Positions 1 to 7,760 of a stretch of DNA of 9,300 nucleotides are shown here, in pieces (position 1 is the stretch's first letter; every line of letters starts with the position of its first letter). A program made the translations under genes and the position numbers. The notes below the pieces were generated by a model that searched no databases, was not told the DNA's origin, and saw only the letters and a list, made by a program, of their open reading frames with translations. Source of the DNA: Deltaproteobacteria bacterium (GTDB taxonomy: Bacteria > Desulfobacterota > Binatia > Binatales > Binataceae); the NCBI GenBank assembly GCA_021786815.1, contig JAJYMR010000047.1:1-9300 (forward strand). The letters run 5' to 3'.

Positions 1-352
<352 letters not shown>

Positions 353-359
353 CGTTTTC

Positions 360-1430
360 CTACGCCGCGCTCCGTCGTGCCCGCGCCTCGCGCCGCACCT
401 CGACCGCGTGCGCGGCATATTCTATCGCGGCGAGGATGCTCGACGGATTCGCCTTGCCCTGGCCCGCGATTGCGAACGCGGTGCCGTGGTCGGGCGAGGT
501 CCTTATAAAGGGAAGGCCCAGCGTCACGTTCACCGCGCGCTCGAACTCCAGGGTCTTCACTGCTATCAGGCCCTGGTCATGATACATCGCGACCGCCGCG
601 TCGAAACCGAAGCGCCCGTCAGTGCGGATGAAGGCGGTGTCGGGCGCAAGCGGCCCGAACGCGTCGATTCCCTCGGCCCGCGCCCTCATGAGCGCGGGCT
701 CGATAATCCGTATCTCCTCGTCGCCGAACAGTCCGCCCTCGCCCGCATGCGGATTGAACCCGAGCACGCCAAGGCGCGGATTCGCAACGCCCCGGTCCTC
801 GCGCATGTGCCGCGCGAGCAGGCGGATAGTGTCGAGCACACGCGGGCGGGTAAGCGCCTTCGAGACCTTCGCAAGTCCCATGTGCACGGTCACCAGCGCC
901 ACGTTGAGCCGTTCGCCGACGAACATCATTCTCCATAGACGGGTGTGCGAGAGTTTCGCCAGCAGCTCCGAATGGCCGGGGTAGCGATGGCCCGCGCGAT
1001 TCCACCATTCCTTGCTGATTGGCGCCGTGACGAGTGCATCCACCTCACCCGCAAGCGCCATCTTCGCACCCGCGACGACGTAGCGGTACGACGCGTCGCC
1101 GCCGGCGACCGTCGGCCGTCCGGGCACTCGCGCCTCGGGCGAAAGCTCGCCAGTCGACAGCACGGCGAGCCCCTTCGGAAACCGTTCGCCCACGCGCCAC
1201 TGGGAGACTTTTGGCGCGCCGGCGACTCGTTCGGCGCTCTCACGCATCACCGCCGCGTCGCCGATAACGACGATACGCGCGGCTTCGCGTTGCCCAAGGG
1301 CGCTCGCCGCCTTGACGATTATTTCGGGACCGATCCCGCTCGGATCCCCCATGCTCACCGCGATGAGGGGTGGTGAATTTCGTCGTGCGACCGGTCTAGT
1401 AGAGCGTCTCAACGTAATGCTGTTTGACAA
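360..1430 (-). CDS. pdxA: PdxA, 4-hydroxythreonine-4-phosphate dehydrogenase
   Basis: PdxA oxidises 4-phosphohydroxy-L-threonine with NAD(P)+ in the DXP-dependent pathway to pyridoxine/pyridoxal 5'-phosphate, and is cytoplasmic. Family hallmarks, numbered from the TTG at 1430, are IAVSMGDPSGIGPEI near residue 23, GHSELL at 152, TVHMGL with H183, NPHAGEGG with H228, MYHDQG with H284, and TLGLPFIRTSPDHGTAFA at about 304-320. The three histidines correspond to the divalent-metal ligands of E. coli PdxA. The frame is 356 aa against about 330 aa for the E. coli enzyme; the excess is mainly at the N-terminus. The start is uncertain: no ATG lies before the conserved region. TTG at 1430 and TTG at 1412 are both possible and both overlap the end of the surA-like gene, and neither has a clear Shine-Dalgarno. 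Translation probably depends on the upstream gene. The stop TAG (362-360) lies inside the uvrA ribosome binding site. The surA-pdxA order also occurs in E. coli. Confidence 0.95.
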   Translation of the reverse strand: MSNSITLRRSTRPVARRNSPPLIAVSMGDPSGIGPEIIVKAASALGQREAARIVVIGDAAVMRESAERVAGAPKVSQWRVGERFPKGLAVLSTGELSPEARVPGRPTVAGGDASYRYVVAGAKMALAGEVDALVTAPISKEWWNRAGHRYPGHSELLAKLSHTRLWRMMFVGERLNVALVTVHMGLAKVSKALTRPRVLDTIRLLARHMREDRGVANPRLGVLGFNPHAGEGGLFGDEEIRIIEPALMRARAEGIDAFGPLAPDTAFIRTDGRFGFDAAVAMYHDQGLIAVKTLEFERAVNVTLGLPFIRTSPDHGTAFAIAGQGKANPSSILAAIEYAAHAVEVRREARARRSAA

Positions 1431-2376
1431 GCTGGGTATCGACCCATTGCCGCACGTGCTGCTGGGTCTTCTGGTCGAGGAGCCTGTTGCGGATCGCGCC
1501 CTTCACCTGCGCGAACGGAAGCGGACCCGGAACCTGGTGCTCCTCGAGCTTCAGGATGTGAAAACCGAACTGGGTGTGGATCACCGGCGAAATCTGGCCC
1601 GGCTTGAGCGGTTTCACCGCATTGAGGATCGGGTCCATTATCTCGCCCGGCGCGAAGTAGCCGAGTTCGCCGCCCTGGCTCTTTGAGGCGTCGTCGGAAT
1701 ATTCGCGGGCGAGCGCCGCGAAGTCCCGGCCCGCAGCCGCCTGCTTGCGCACCATCTCGGCCTTCGCCCGCGCCGCCGCGACCTGCTCCGGCGTGGCGTC
1801 CTGTGGGACGGCGATCAGTATCTGCGCGAGCCTGTAACGCTCCTTCTTGACCACGAAATCGGCCTGGTGCGCCTCGTAGAAGGCCTTTACCTCGGACTCG
1901 GGAACGTGCATCTTCTGACGCACTTCCAGGCTGATCATCAACGTCTTTTCCAGGTTGAGGCGGATCTGCTTGCGAAACGTTTCGTAGCTCACGCCGTCCT
2001 GCGCCAGCATCTGGCGAAGCTGCTGATCGTTGATACCGCGCGACTGTTCGATTTGGTGGATGTATTCGTCGACCTGGCTCGAGTCGATTTTGCTCTGGTA
2101 CTTCTTGACTTCCTGCTCGAGCAGCTTCTGCTCGATGGTCTGCTTGAGCACGTCCTTGAAATTCGGCGCGGAAGTAGTGCCCTGGGCCGGGAGCTTGCTG
2201 CCGACGGCCGCTCCGAGCGCGCGCACGTCGCGCAGCGTGATCGGATTGTTGTCGACGTCGGCGACGACCTCGTCAATCGTGCGCGCGATCGCGCGCGCCG
2301 GCAGGAACAGCGCCATAAGCGCCGCCGCGGCAAGGGCTCCGGCGCTCGCGAAACGGACGTTTCGGATAGAAGCCAT
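1396..2376 (-). CDS. SurA/PpiC-type periplasmic peptidyl-prolyl isomerase (single parvulin domain)
   Basis: A 326-aa exported foldase of the SurA family, which chaperones outer-membrane proteins in the periplasm. Residues 1-29 look like a Sec signal peptide: basic start MASIRNVR, a hydrophobic Ala/Leu core and ARA before the likely cleavage site. Residues 32-165 are a helical SurA_N-like chaperone region (TIDEVVADVDNNPIT, then charged helices). Residues 181-278 are one parvulin domain, with YRLAQILIAV, DFAALAREYSDD, GGELGYF and the closing TQFGFHILKLEEH. A C-terminal helix follows. E. coli SurA has two parvulin domains, so this is a shorter SurA/PpiC form and I leave out the surA symbol. The ATG at 2376-2374 sits 5 nt after the mfd stop; TGAGG at that junction combines the stop with a GAGG Shine-Dalgarno. 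The 3' end overlaps the start of pdxA. Family is certain; the exact subfamily is less so. Confidence 0.93.
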   Translation of the reverse strand: MASIRNVRFASAGALAAAALMALFLPARAIARTIDEVVADVDNNPITLRDVRALGAAVGSKLPAQGTTSAPNFKDVLKQTIEQKLLEQEVKKYQSKIDSSQVDEYIHQIEQSRGINDQQLRQMLAQDGVSYETFRKQIRLNLEKTLMISLEVRQKMHVPESEVKAFYEAHQADFVVKKERYRLAQILIAVPQDATPEQVAAARAKAEMVRKQAAAGRDFAALAREYSDDASKSQGGELGYFAPGEIMDPILNAVKPLKPGQISPVIHTQFGFHILKLEEHQVPGPLPFAQVKGAIRNRLLDQKTQQHVRQWVDTQLVKQHYVETLY

Positions 2377-2381
2377 GGACC

Positions 2382-5300
2382 TCAGTTGACGACCGGCCCC
2401 GCTGCGCGCGTCGCCGGCCAGGCCTCCAAATTCTCACAGGCGGCCAATGCCTGCAAGACGGCTTCGACCTGCGCGAACGTCTTCGTATACTCGCCGGGCT
2501 CGACGCGCTCCATCGTTACGATTACCTGGAAAGACGGCGTAAGGCGCATGCGCTTTCGGTTCGCGTCGACCAGCTTCGCAAGCCGCGCCGTATCGACCGG
2601 GGCCTCGGGATGGAATTTGATTTCGAGCTGGTTGCCCTTGAGAATCGCCGACAGCACCATCAGCGCACGCATCGTGCGCCTTATGTTCATCGCCTGAACC
2701 AGGTTCTCGACCAGCGTGGGCACCGGGCCGAAGCGGTCGCGCATCTCGTCGCGCAACTCCGCAAGCTCCGCTTCCGACTCCGCCCGGGCGAATCTGCGGT
2801 AGATCACCAGGCGCTCGTTCTCGTCCGCGACGTAGGCCTCCGGGACGTACGCCGGCACGCCGAGCTTGAGCTCGGGTTCGAACTCCGGGCGCTGCGGCTC
2901 GCCGCGCAGCTCATGGATCGCCTCTTCCATCATCTCGGTGTAAAGCTCGAAGCCAACCGCCGCTATTTCGCCCGACTGCTCGCGTCCGAGCAGGTTTCCG
3001 GCGCCGCGATGCTCGAGGTCGGCCATCGCGAGCTTGAATCCGCCGCCGCCCGAGTCCGACTCGACCAGCTCGCGCAGCGCCTCGATCCTGCGCTTGGCGT
3101 CGCGCGTGATTATGTGCTCGCCCGGAATCAACAGGTACGCGTAGGCCTTCTGCCGCGAGCGTCCGACCCGCCCGCGCAACTGGTAGAGCTGGGCGAGCCC
3201 GAAATGGTCGGCACGATTCACGATCATCGTGTTGGCGTTCGGAATATCCAGCCCCGACTCGATTATCGCGGTGCACACGAGCACGTTGATACGGTTTTCG
3301 ATAAACCCTCGCATCACGTCCTCGAGCTGCTTCTCGTTCATCTGGCCGTGCGCGATTCCGATCCGCGCCTCCGGGATCAGCGAGCGCAGATGGCGCGCCA
3401 TGTACTCGATATTCTCGACCCGGTTGTGCACGAAGAACACCTGCCCGCCGCGGTTAAGTTCGCGCAGGATCACCTCGCGCACCAGAGCGTCGTCGAAATG
3501 CGCGACGAACGTCCGAATCGCCTGGCGATCGGGCGGCGCGGTCTGGATAACCGACAAATCGCGTATCCCGAGCATCGCCATGTGCAGCGTGCGCGGAATA
3601 GGCGTCGCGGTCAGCGTCAGCACGTCCACCAGCGTTTTCAGCTTCTTGATCTTTTCCTTGTCCGCGACGCCGAACCGGTGCTCCTCGTCGATCACGAGCA
3701 GGCCAAGGCGCGCGAACGTGACGTCGCGCTGGAGCAGGCGATGGGTCCCGATCACGATGTCCACCTTGCCGCGCGCGACGTCCTCGATCGTCGCCTTGTT
3801 CTCCTTTGCGCTGCGAAACCGCGAGACCATCTCGATTCTCACCGGATAGTCCTTGAAGCGCGCGCGAAAGGTGTTCCAATGCTGCTCGGCGAGGATCGTC
3901 GTCGGTACCAGCACCGCGACCTGCCGCCCGTCCATCACCGCGACGAACGCGGCGCGTATCGCGACCTCGGTCTTGCCGAAGCCCGCGTCCCCGCATATCA
4001 GCCGGTCCATCGGCTTGGGCCGCGTCAGATCGCGCAGCACTTCGTCGATCGCGGCCTGCTGGTCGGGCGTCTCCTCGAACTCGAAGCGCTCGGAGAAATC
4101 GTTGTAGTCGGAGCCCGGATGTGGGAACGGATGGCCCTCCATCACCTCGCGCGCGGCGTACACGTCCAGCAGCTCCTTCGCCATCGCGAGCACCGCCTGC
4201 TTGGTGCGCCGCTTGACCCGCTCCCACGAGCCGCTGCCGAGCTTGTCGAGCTTCGGCTCGGCGCCGTCCGCGCCGCCGCCGATATAGCGCTGGACGAGAT
4301 TGATGCGCTCGACCGGCACGTACATCGTGTCGTTGCCCGCGTATTCGAGATTGAGGAAATCGCCTTCCGCGTCGGAAACCTTCAGATGCTTGAGCCCGCG
4401 GTAGCATCCGATTCCATGGTCGATATGGACGACGAGATCCCCTGGCTTCAGTTCCTCCAGGGTCACGAACGCGCCCTTCGCGCGCGGCTTGGTACGCCGC
4501 CTTGCGCGCGGCTCGCCGAAAATTTCCTCTTCGCTGTAAACGTAGAGGCTGTCGTCCTGCAGAACCGCGCCCGCCGAGATTTCGCCTTCGATTATCGCAG
4601 GCCGGAAATCCTCGCGTTCGAGCAGTTCCGGAAAAGTGCGGCATCCGGCGTTCACCTCGATATCGTACGCCTCGAGATGACGCCTCAGGCGCGCAACCTG
4701 GTTCTGCCCCTCGACCACCACGACAGCCCGCGCCCGTGCGCGTTGCACTTCCCTGAGTTCGGCGGCGAGCGGCTCGAACGAGATCGCATGGCGCTGCCCG
4801 GTCAGCTCGACTGAGGAAAGTTTCAGGCTCGGCGCCGACTTGACCTCGATCGCCGGCGCCCATCCCTCGCGCGGCGCCATCGCGGTCACCAGCGAGCCGA
4901 CCTCGACGGCTCTGAGAGCGGAAAGCTCGCGTTCCAAATTCTCCGATGCGATGTAGAGCGAGTCGGCCGGCGGATGGAAAATCGGACGCGCCTCGGCTGC
5001 CGACGCCTCCGCCGCGACCGTCTCCGAGAAACGCGCGGCCTCGGCGACAATCCGTCCCGGATCGACCAGCCACGCAACCGCGCGCTCGGGAAGATAGGCG
5101 AAAATGGAATCGAGTGGCTTGCCGTACACGTACGGCATCAGCATTTCCGCGCCCGGAAACAGGAGCCCGGTTGCGAGCGTCTCGAGCAGTTCGCCCGCTT
5201 CCTTGCGCACCATCCCGATCTCCGCCGTCCGAAGCGCGACCGCGTCGGCAAGCTCACGCTCCTTCAGCACTGCGGGCGAGATGTAACGCGCGCGGATAAT

Positions 5301-5978
5301 AGTCGCCTCGGGAATCGCGCCGAGCGAGCGCTGCGAGGCGGCCTCGAAATGGCGCACCGAGACGACCAGGTCGTCCTCCAATTCGAACCTGACCGGCTCG
5401 CGATAAAGCGGCGAGAAAACGTCAACGATTCCCCCGCGCACGCTGAAGTCGCCCGGCTCCTCGCATTGCGGCAGCCGCTGATAGCCCGCCGACGCCAGCG
5501 TCTCGACAAGCAAATCGAGATCGATCCGATCGTTCTTCGCGATTCGGATGACCGACGCGTCGAACACCTCGCGCGGAATCGTGCGCATCATGAGCGCCTC
5601 GGCCGAAGTCACGATAAGCGGCGCGCCGAGCCGGCGCATCGCGTAAAGCGCCGCGAGCTGCGAGGCCTGGATATCAGTCGGCGGCGATATATGCGCGAAC
5701 GGTTTCGTCTCCCATGCGCGCAGAAGATGCACCCGGCGGCTGGGCGCGTCGGCTTCCAGCGACTCGCCGAGAAAAAACGCCGCCTCATGCGCGAGCGTCT
5801 CCGCCTCGGCCGCGCGCGACGTGACCGCGAGAATCGGCCGCGAGAGCCTGAGCACCGCCTCGCGCAGCATCAGCGCGCCCGCGGCTCCCTTGAGCCCCAT
5901 CACGGGGATACGCAGATAGTCCTGCGATGACAGGCGGGCCTCGAGTTCGCTCGCCGCCTCTTTTAGAGAACGTTCCAA
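2382..5978 (-). CDS. mfd: Mfd, transcription-repair coupling factor
   Basis: Mfd binds RNA polymerase stalled at DNA damage, dislodges it with an ATP-driven translocase and recruits UvrA. Numbered from the TTG at 5978 (1198 aa), the domains are in the usual order. The UvrB-like N-terminal module includes GDFSVRGGIVDVFSP near 173-190. The CarD-like RNA-polymerase-interacting domain covers about 500-570 (LKPGDLVVHIDHGIGCYRG, YVPVERINLVQRYIGG). The superfamily-2 motor has Walker A GDAGFGKTE at 663-671, DEEHRFG at 764-770, TLTATPIPRTLHM soon after, and QLRGRVGRSRQKAYAYLL near 930-945. The C-terminal TRCF domain begins near 1036 (LKLGVPAYVPEAYV, DRFGPVP). The open frame continues upstream to 6299, but that extension is Arg/Ser-rich, resembles no Mfd N-terminus and overlaps the divergent gene antisense. 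TTG 5978 gives MERSLKEAASELEARL before the first conserved block; its Shine-Dalgarno is weak, so the start is provisional. Confidence 0.96.
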   Translation of the reverse strand: MERSLKEAASELEARLSSQDYLRIPVMGLKGAAGALMLREAVLRLSRPILAVTSRAAEAETLAHEAAFFLGESLEADAPSRRVHLLRAWETKPFAHISPPTDIQASQLAALYAMRRLGAPLIVTSAEALMMRTIPREVFDASVIRIAKNDRIDLDLLVETLASAGYQRLPQCEEPGDFSVRGGIVDVFSPLYREPVRFELEDDLVVSVRHFEAASQRSLGAIPEATIIRARYISPAVLKERELADAVALRTAEIGMVRKEAGELLETLATGLLFPGAEMLMPYVYGKPLDSIFAYLPERAVAWLVDPGRIVAEAARFSETVAAEASAAEARPIFHPPADSLYIASENLERELSALRAVEVGSLVTAMAPREGWAPAIEVKSAPSLKLSSVELTGQRHAISFEPLAAELREVQRARARAVVVVEGQNQVARLRRHLEAYDIEVNAGCRTFPELLEREDFRPAIIEGEISAGAVLQDDSLYVYSEEEIFGEPRARRRTKPRAKGAFVTLEELKPGDLVVHIDHGIGCYRGLKHLKVSDAEGDFLNLEYAGNDTMYVPVERINLVQRYIGGGADGAEPKLDKLGSGSWERVKRRTKQAVLAMAKELLDVYAAREVMEGHPFPHPGSDYNDFSERFEFEETPDQQAAIDEVLRDLTRPKPMDRLICGDAGFGKTEVAIRAAFVAVMDGRQVAVLVPTTILAEQHWNTFRARFKDYPVRIEMVSRFRSAKENKATIEDVARGKVDIVIGTHRLLQRDVTFARLGLLVIDEEHRFGVADKEKIKKLKTLVDVLTLTATPIPRTLHMAMLGIRDLSVIQTAPPDRQAIRTFVAHFDDALVREVILRELNRGGQVFFVHNRVENIEYMARHLRSLIPEARIGIAHGQMNEKQLEDVMRGFIENRINVLVCTAIIESGLDIPNANTMIVNRADHFGLAQLYQLRGRVGRSRQKAYAYLLIPGEHIITRDAKRRIEALRELVESDSGGGGFKLAMADLEHRGAGNLLGREQSGEIAAVGFELYTEMMEEAIHELRGEPQRPEFEPELKLGVPAYVPEAYVADENERLVIYRRFARAESEAELAELRDEMRDRFGPVPTLVENLVQAMNIRRTMRALMVLSAILKGNQLEIKFHPEAPVDTARLAKLVDANRKRMRLTPSFQVIVTMERVEPGEYTKTFAQVEAVLQALAACENLEAWPATRAAGPVVN

Positions 5979-6056
5979 CTCAGAAATCCGGTTTCGACGA
6001 CGCAGTTTGGCCTTCCGGCGCGACGAAAAAGGGCCGCCGCGCAGGCAGGCTCCTCT

Positions 6057-6062
6057 ATGATA
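6057..6062 (-). promoter_or_regulatory. Extended -10 promoter candidate for the mfd operon
   Basis: On the minus strand, TGC-TATCAT lies about 80 nt upstream of the proposed mfd start. It matches the extended -10 form TGn-TATAAT with one mismatch in the hexamer. No convincing -35 element is found 16-18 nt further upstream, as is usual for extended -10 promoters. It would produce a leader of roughly 70 nt and drive mfd-surA-pdxA-uvrA. It is the most AT-rich short patch in the divergent intergenic region. Pattern match only. Confidence 0.4.
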
Positions 6063-6141
6063 GCAGAGATTCGGCCTCCGATGCTGCCCACTACGGCCTC
6101 TGCGAGACGGATCACGCATCGCGGGCGCTTCGTCCGCGCAT

Positions 6142-6169
6142 TTGACGCTTCCGCTACCGCGGGAAGAAT
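6142..6169 (+). promoter_or_regulatory. Weak sigma70-like promoter candidate for the 6191 gene
   Basis: TTGACG at 6142-6147 matches five of six bases of the -35 consensus. After a 16-nt spacer, AAGAAT at 6164-6169 matches four of six bases of TATAAT. The predicted transcription start near 6176 would leave only about 15 nt before the ATG at 6191, or almost no leader before the GTG at 6179. The -10 is poor, so this is tentative. Confidence 0.3.
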
Positions 6170-6190
6170 GTCTGAACGGTGCCGCGCCAG

Positions 6191-6640
6191 ATGGAAAATA
6201 TCGACGTCGCGATAATCGCGCTTGGCCTCGCGAGCGTCTGCTGCTTGCCGCCGAAGCCCGCCTGGTGCCAATCCGGCCGCGATATGCCCTCCGCCGCATA
6301 CGTGCAGGCGCTGCGTACGGCCGACGAGTTCATGACGCTCTGGATTCACAATGACGGCGAAAGGGCGTGGCCGATGCTGTCCGCGCGGCTGCAAAAAGAA
6401 ATCGGAAGCAGGAGCAGGCTTGTCGAGAATATGGCGGGGATGTCCAACCCGAAGCATCAGGCCTTCACGGTCGGTCGCGCGCCGACCGCGCCCGCCAATC
6501 GCTACATTTTTCCCGTAATCACGTACGAACTTGCGCTTTCGGACCCGGTCGGAAATTCAGAGACGGGCGAAATCGTGGTGCTGCGCGAAGGCGCCGGATG
6601 GAAAATCGACCGTATCCCGAAAGCTCTCCAGCATCCGTAA
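6191..6640 (+). CDS. Putative exported NTF2-like protein of unknown function
   Basis: A 149-aa protein I cannot assign to a named family. Residues 1-26 form a hydrophobic N-terminal segment (VAIIALGLASVCCLPP) that reads as a signal peptide or short anchor. The Cys pair at 17-18 is not preceded by a good lipobox, so a lipoprotein is not well supported. Residues 35-85 look helical (AADEF/TLWIHNDGERAW type spacing, SARLQKEIG). Residues 104-143 look like beta strands (YIFPVITYELAL, GEIVVLREGAGWKIDRIP). One long helical half followed by sheet and a final Trp-Lys-Ile-Asp strand resembles NTF2/SnoaL-like folds, including the small DUFs built on them. That is inferred from the pattern alone. GTG at 6179 is an alternative start adding four residues; neither start has a strong Shine-Dalgarno. 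The gene is divergent from mfd and converges on the PDZ gene. It stays a hypothetical protein, but codon structure and fold pattern favour a real gene. Confidence 0.72.
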   Translation: MENIDVAIIALGLASVCCLPPKPAWCQSGRDMPSAAYVQALRTADEFMTLWIHNDGERAWPMLSARLQKEIGSRSRLVENMAGMSNPKHQAFTVGRAPTAPANRYIFPVITYELALSDPVGNSETGEIVVLREGAGWKIDRIPKALQHP

Positions 6641-6650
6641 CGCGGCGTGG

Positions 6651-6695
6651 GTTCGGCATCTTGTTGCTAGGGAAGGTCCGGAGGGGGTGCTGAAC
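6651..6695. terminator. Imperfect inverted repeat between convergent genes (possible terminator)
   Basis: GTTCGGCATC (6651-6660) can pair with GGTGCTGAAC (6686-6695) over ten positions, two of them G-U, around a loop of 25 nt. It lies in the 73-nt gap between the convergent 6191-6640 gene and the PDZ gene, where a bidirectional terminator is expected. No T-run follows on either strand and the loop is long, so it is not a standard intrinsic terminator. Confidence 0.25.
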
Positions 6696-6713
6696 AAACG
6701 CGCGATCAGCTCA

Positions 6714-7553
6714 CTACCAGGGAATGCTTGACGGATTCTGCGCGGAGCCGGAACCGCCGCCCGCGTTCGCGTAGTGCACCGAGCCAAGATGCACCGCGAG
6801 CTTGAGCGTCTTGTGCCCGCCCGCCACCGGCCTTATCACCGTCAGGTAGGTCGTGTCGCCCGGCTTCATCCTGGCCAGCGCGCGCTGAAATTCCTCCTCG
6901 GTCCTGACCCGATGGTCGTCAACCGCGACGATCATGTCTCCGGGCTCTCCGAGCGCGCCCGCCTTCGCGAGCAGCGGCGTCGTCAGCAAGGCGAGAGGCC
7001 CGAGCAGCGAGCCAGCAGTCACTCCGGCGGCGCCCACGGCGCTCGGTCGCGTTGGGCCGTGAAGCCCGGCCTTCTGCGCCGGGCTGTTGGGATCGACGGT
7101 CATGATTTCGAGCCCGTGTTCTTCGCGCCCGAGATAGCACGTCGTCGTGTACCGGACCGTTATCCCGATATACGGCCGCGGGCCCGAACGCGCTTGCCCT
7201 TGCTCAAACTCGTTGCGGCCGCTCTCGAAATTTCTCTGGACCGAAGCGCTCTCGGAACCGGGCTGGAGGCGTTCGTTCGGGATGACGTCAACCTTGCCCG
7301 CGCGCGGAGGCCCTCCGTACTGCGGACCAATCTCGAGCGTCGAATCCGGCTCTGTGCCCTGCCCCGCGATCCCAGGAGCAACCGGCGTACCCGCACCCGG
7401 CTGCGACGATATCGAACCACCCGGCGCTGATTCCGACGCGCCCTGCGCGGGCTTTTCGTTACCCGCGCCGAGAGTGCTCTGGCAAAAGCCCGGCGCACTG
7501 GCGAGCGCAATCGCAATCGTCGCCGCGAACGCCGCGATCCCCAGCGAGCGCAT
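6714..7553 (-). CDS. Exported single-PDZ-domain protein
   Basis: A 279-aa protein with three parts. Residues 1-24 are a signal peptide (MRSLGIAAFAATIAIALASA, then PGFCQ). Residues 25-125 are a low-complexity Gly/Pro/Ser/Ala/Gln linker, probably disordered. Residues 128-256 are a PDZ domain: YIGITV carboxylate-binding-loop region, GLEIMTVDPNSPAQKAGL, GDMIVAVDDHRV, EEFQRALARMKPGDTTYLTVIRP and KTLKLAV. A hydrophobic Ala/Leu/Gly-rich insertion at about 166-204 separates the AGL and GDMI blocks. No trypsin-like, S41 or metalloprotease domain is present, so it is not itself a DegP-type protease. It may bind C-termini or act as an envelope adaptor, which is inference. The ATG at 7553 is preferred because AAGGTG lies 6-7 nt upstream; the frame opens at GTG 7574, adding seven residues. 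The tail GGGSGSAQNPSSIPW is short and polar. Transcribed from the promoter at 7595-7623. Confidence 0.85.
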   Translation of the reverse strand: MRSLGIAAFAATIAIALASAPGFCQSTLGAGNEKPAQGASESAPGGSISSQPGAGTPVAPGIAGQGTEPDSTLEIGPQYGGPPRAGKVDVIPNERLQPGSESASVQRNFESGRNEFEQGQARSGPRPYIGITVRYTTTCYLGREEHGLEIMTVDPNSPAQKAGLHGPTRPSAVGAAGVTAGSLLGPLALLTTPLLAKAGALGEPGDMIVAVDDHRVRTEEEFQRALARMKPGDTTYLTVIRPVAGGHKTLKLAVHLGSVHYANAGGGSGSAQNPSSIPW

Positions 7554-7594
7554 CAGATCACCTTGCTTCGTCACCGATACGAAACCAATTTTAG

Positions 7595-7623
7595 ATCATA
7601 GGCAAGGCTATTTTCATAAACAA
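7595..7623 (-). promoter_or_regulatory. Sigma70-type promoter for the PDZ-protein gene
   Basis: On the minus strand, TTGTTT (7623-7618) and TATGAT (7600-7595) are separated by exactly 17 nt. The -10 matches TATAAT at five of six positions and the -35 keeps the TTG core. The site lies in the most AT-rich patch of the region. It predicts transcription start near 7588 and a leader of about 35 nt with an AAGGTG Shine-Dalgarno before the ATG at 7553. Confidence 0.55.
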
Positions 7624-7721
7624 GGCGGAATCCCCGCCTCGCGGAACGCGCCGGCGCGGCTGGGGAACCGCAGATCAAAATCCCCCCGCACTCTGCATCG
7701 ACAGCGAAAATTATCACGCGA

Positions 7722-7760
7722 GTCCCCTTCCCCGTGGGCAATGGGTCAGGGGTTAGGTGC
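7722..7760. repeat. Degenerate hairpin repeat ending in GGGGTTAGGTG (copy 1)
   Basis: CCCCT (7724-7728) pairs with AGGGG (7748-7752), and an inner CCC (7731-7733) pairs with GGG (7743-7745), giving an imperfect hairpin. It is followed by TTAGGTG. A related sequence with the same closing motif occurs at 9158-9188. It looks like one unit of a dispersed intergenic palindromic repeat. It ends about 80 nt before the dehydrogenase start. Nothing coding is recognised between 7624 and 7840 apart from this element. Confidence 0.5.

Noticed and set aside
1867..2697. 276-codon plus-strand open frame spanning the mfd/surA junction
   Set aside because: Antisense to both genes. The Leu/Asp-rich start is the complement of the charged helices of the SurA-like protein.
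2610..4814. 734-codon plus-strand open frame antisense to mfd
   Set aside because: Arg/His/Leu-rich translation with no domain. It mirrors the codon pattern of mfd, whose conserved motifs run on the opposite strand throughout.
4974..5930. 318-codon plus-strand open frame within mfd
   Set aside because: Arg-rich antisense shadow of the UvrB-like part of mfd.
7624..7638. GGCGG-AATCC-CCGCC hairpin as a terminator
   Set aside because: The stem is only 5 bp. On the plus strand no T-run follows, and on the minus strand the T-rich bases after it belong to the PDZ promoter and no gene ends there.
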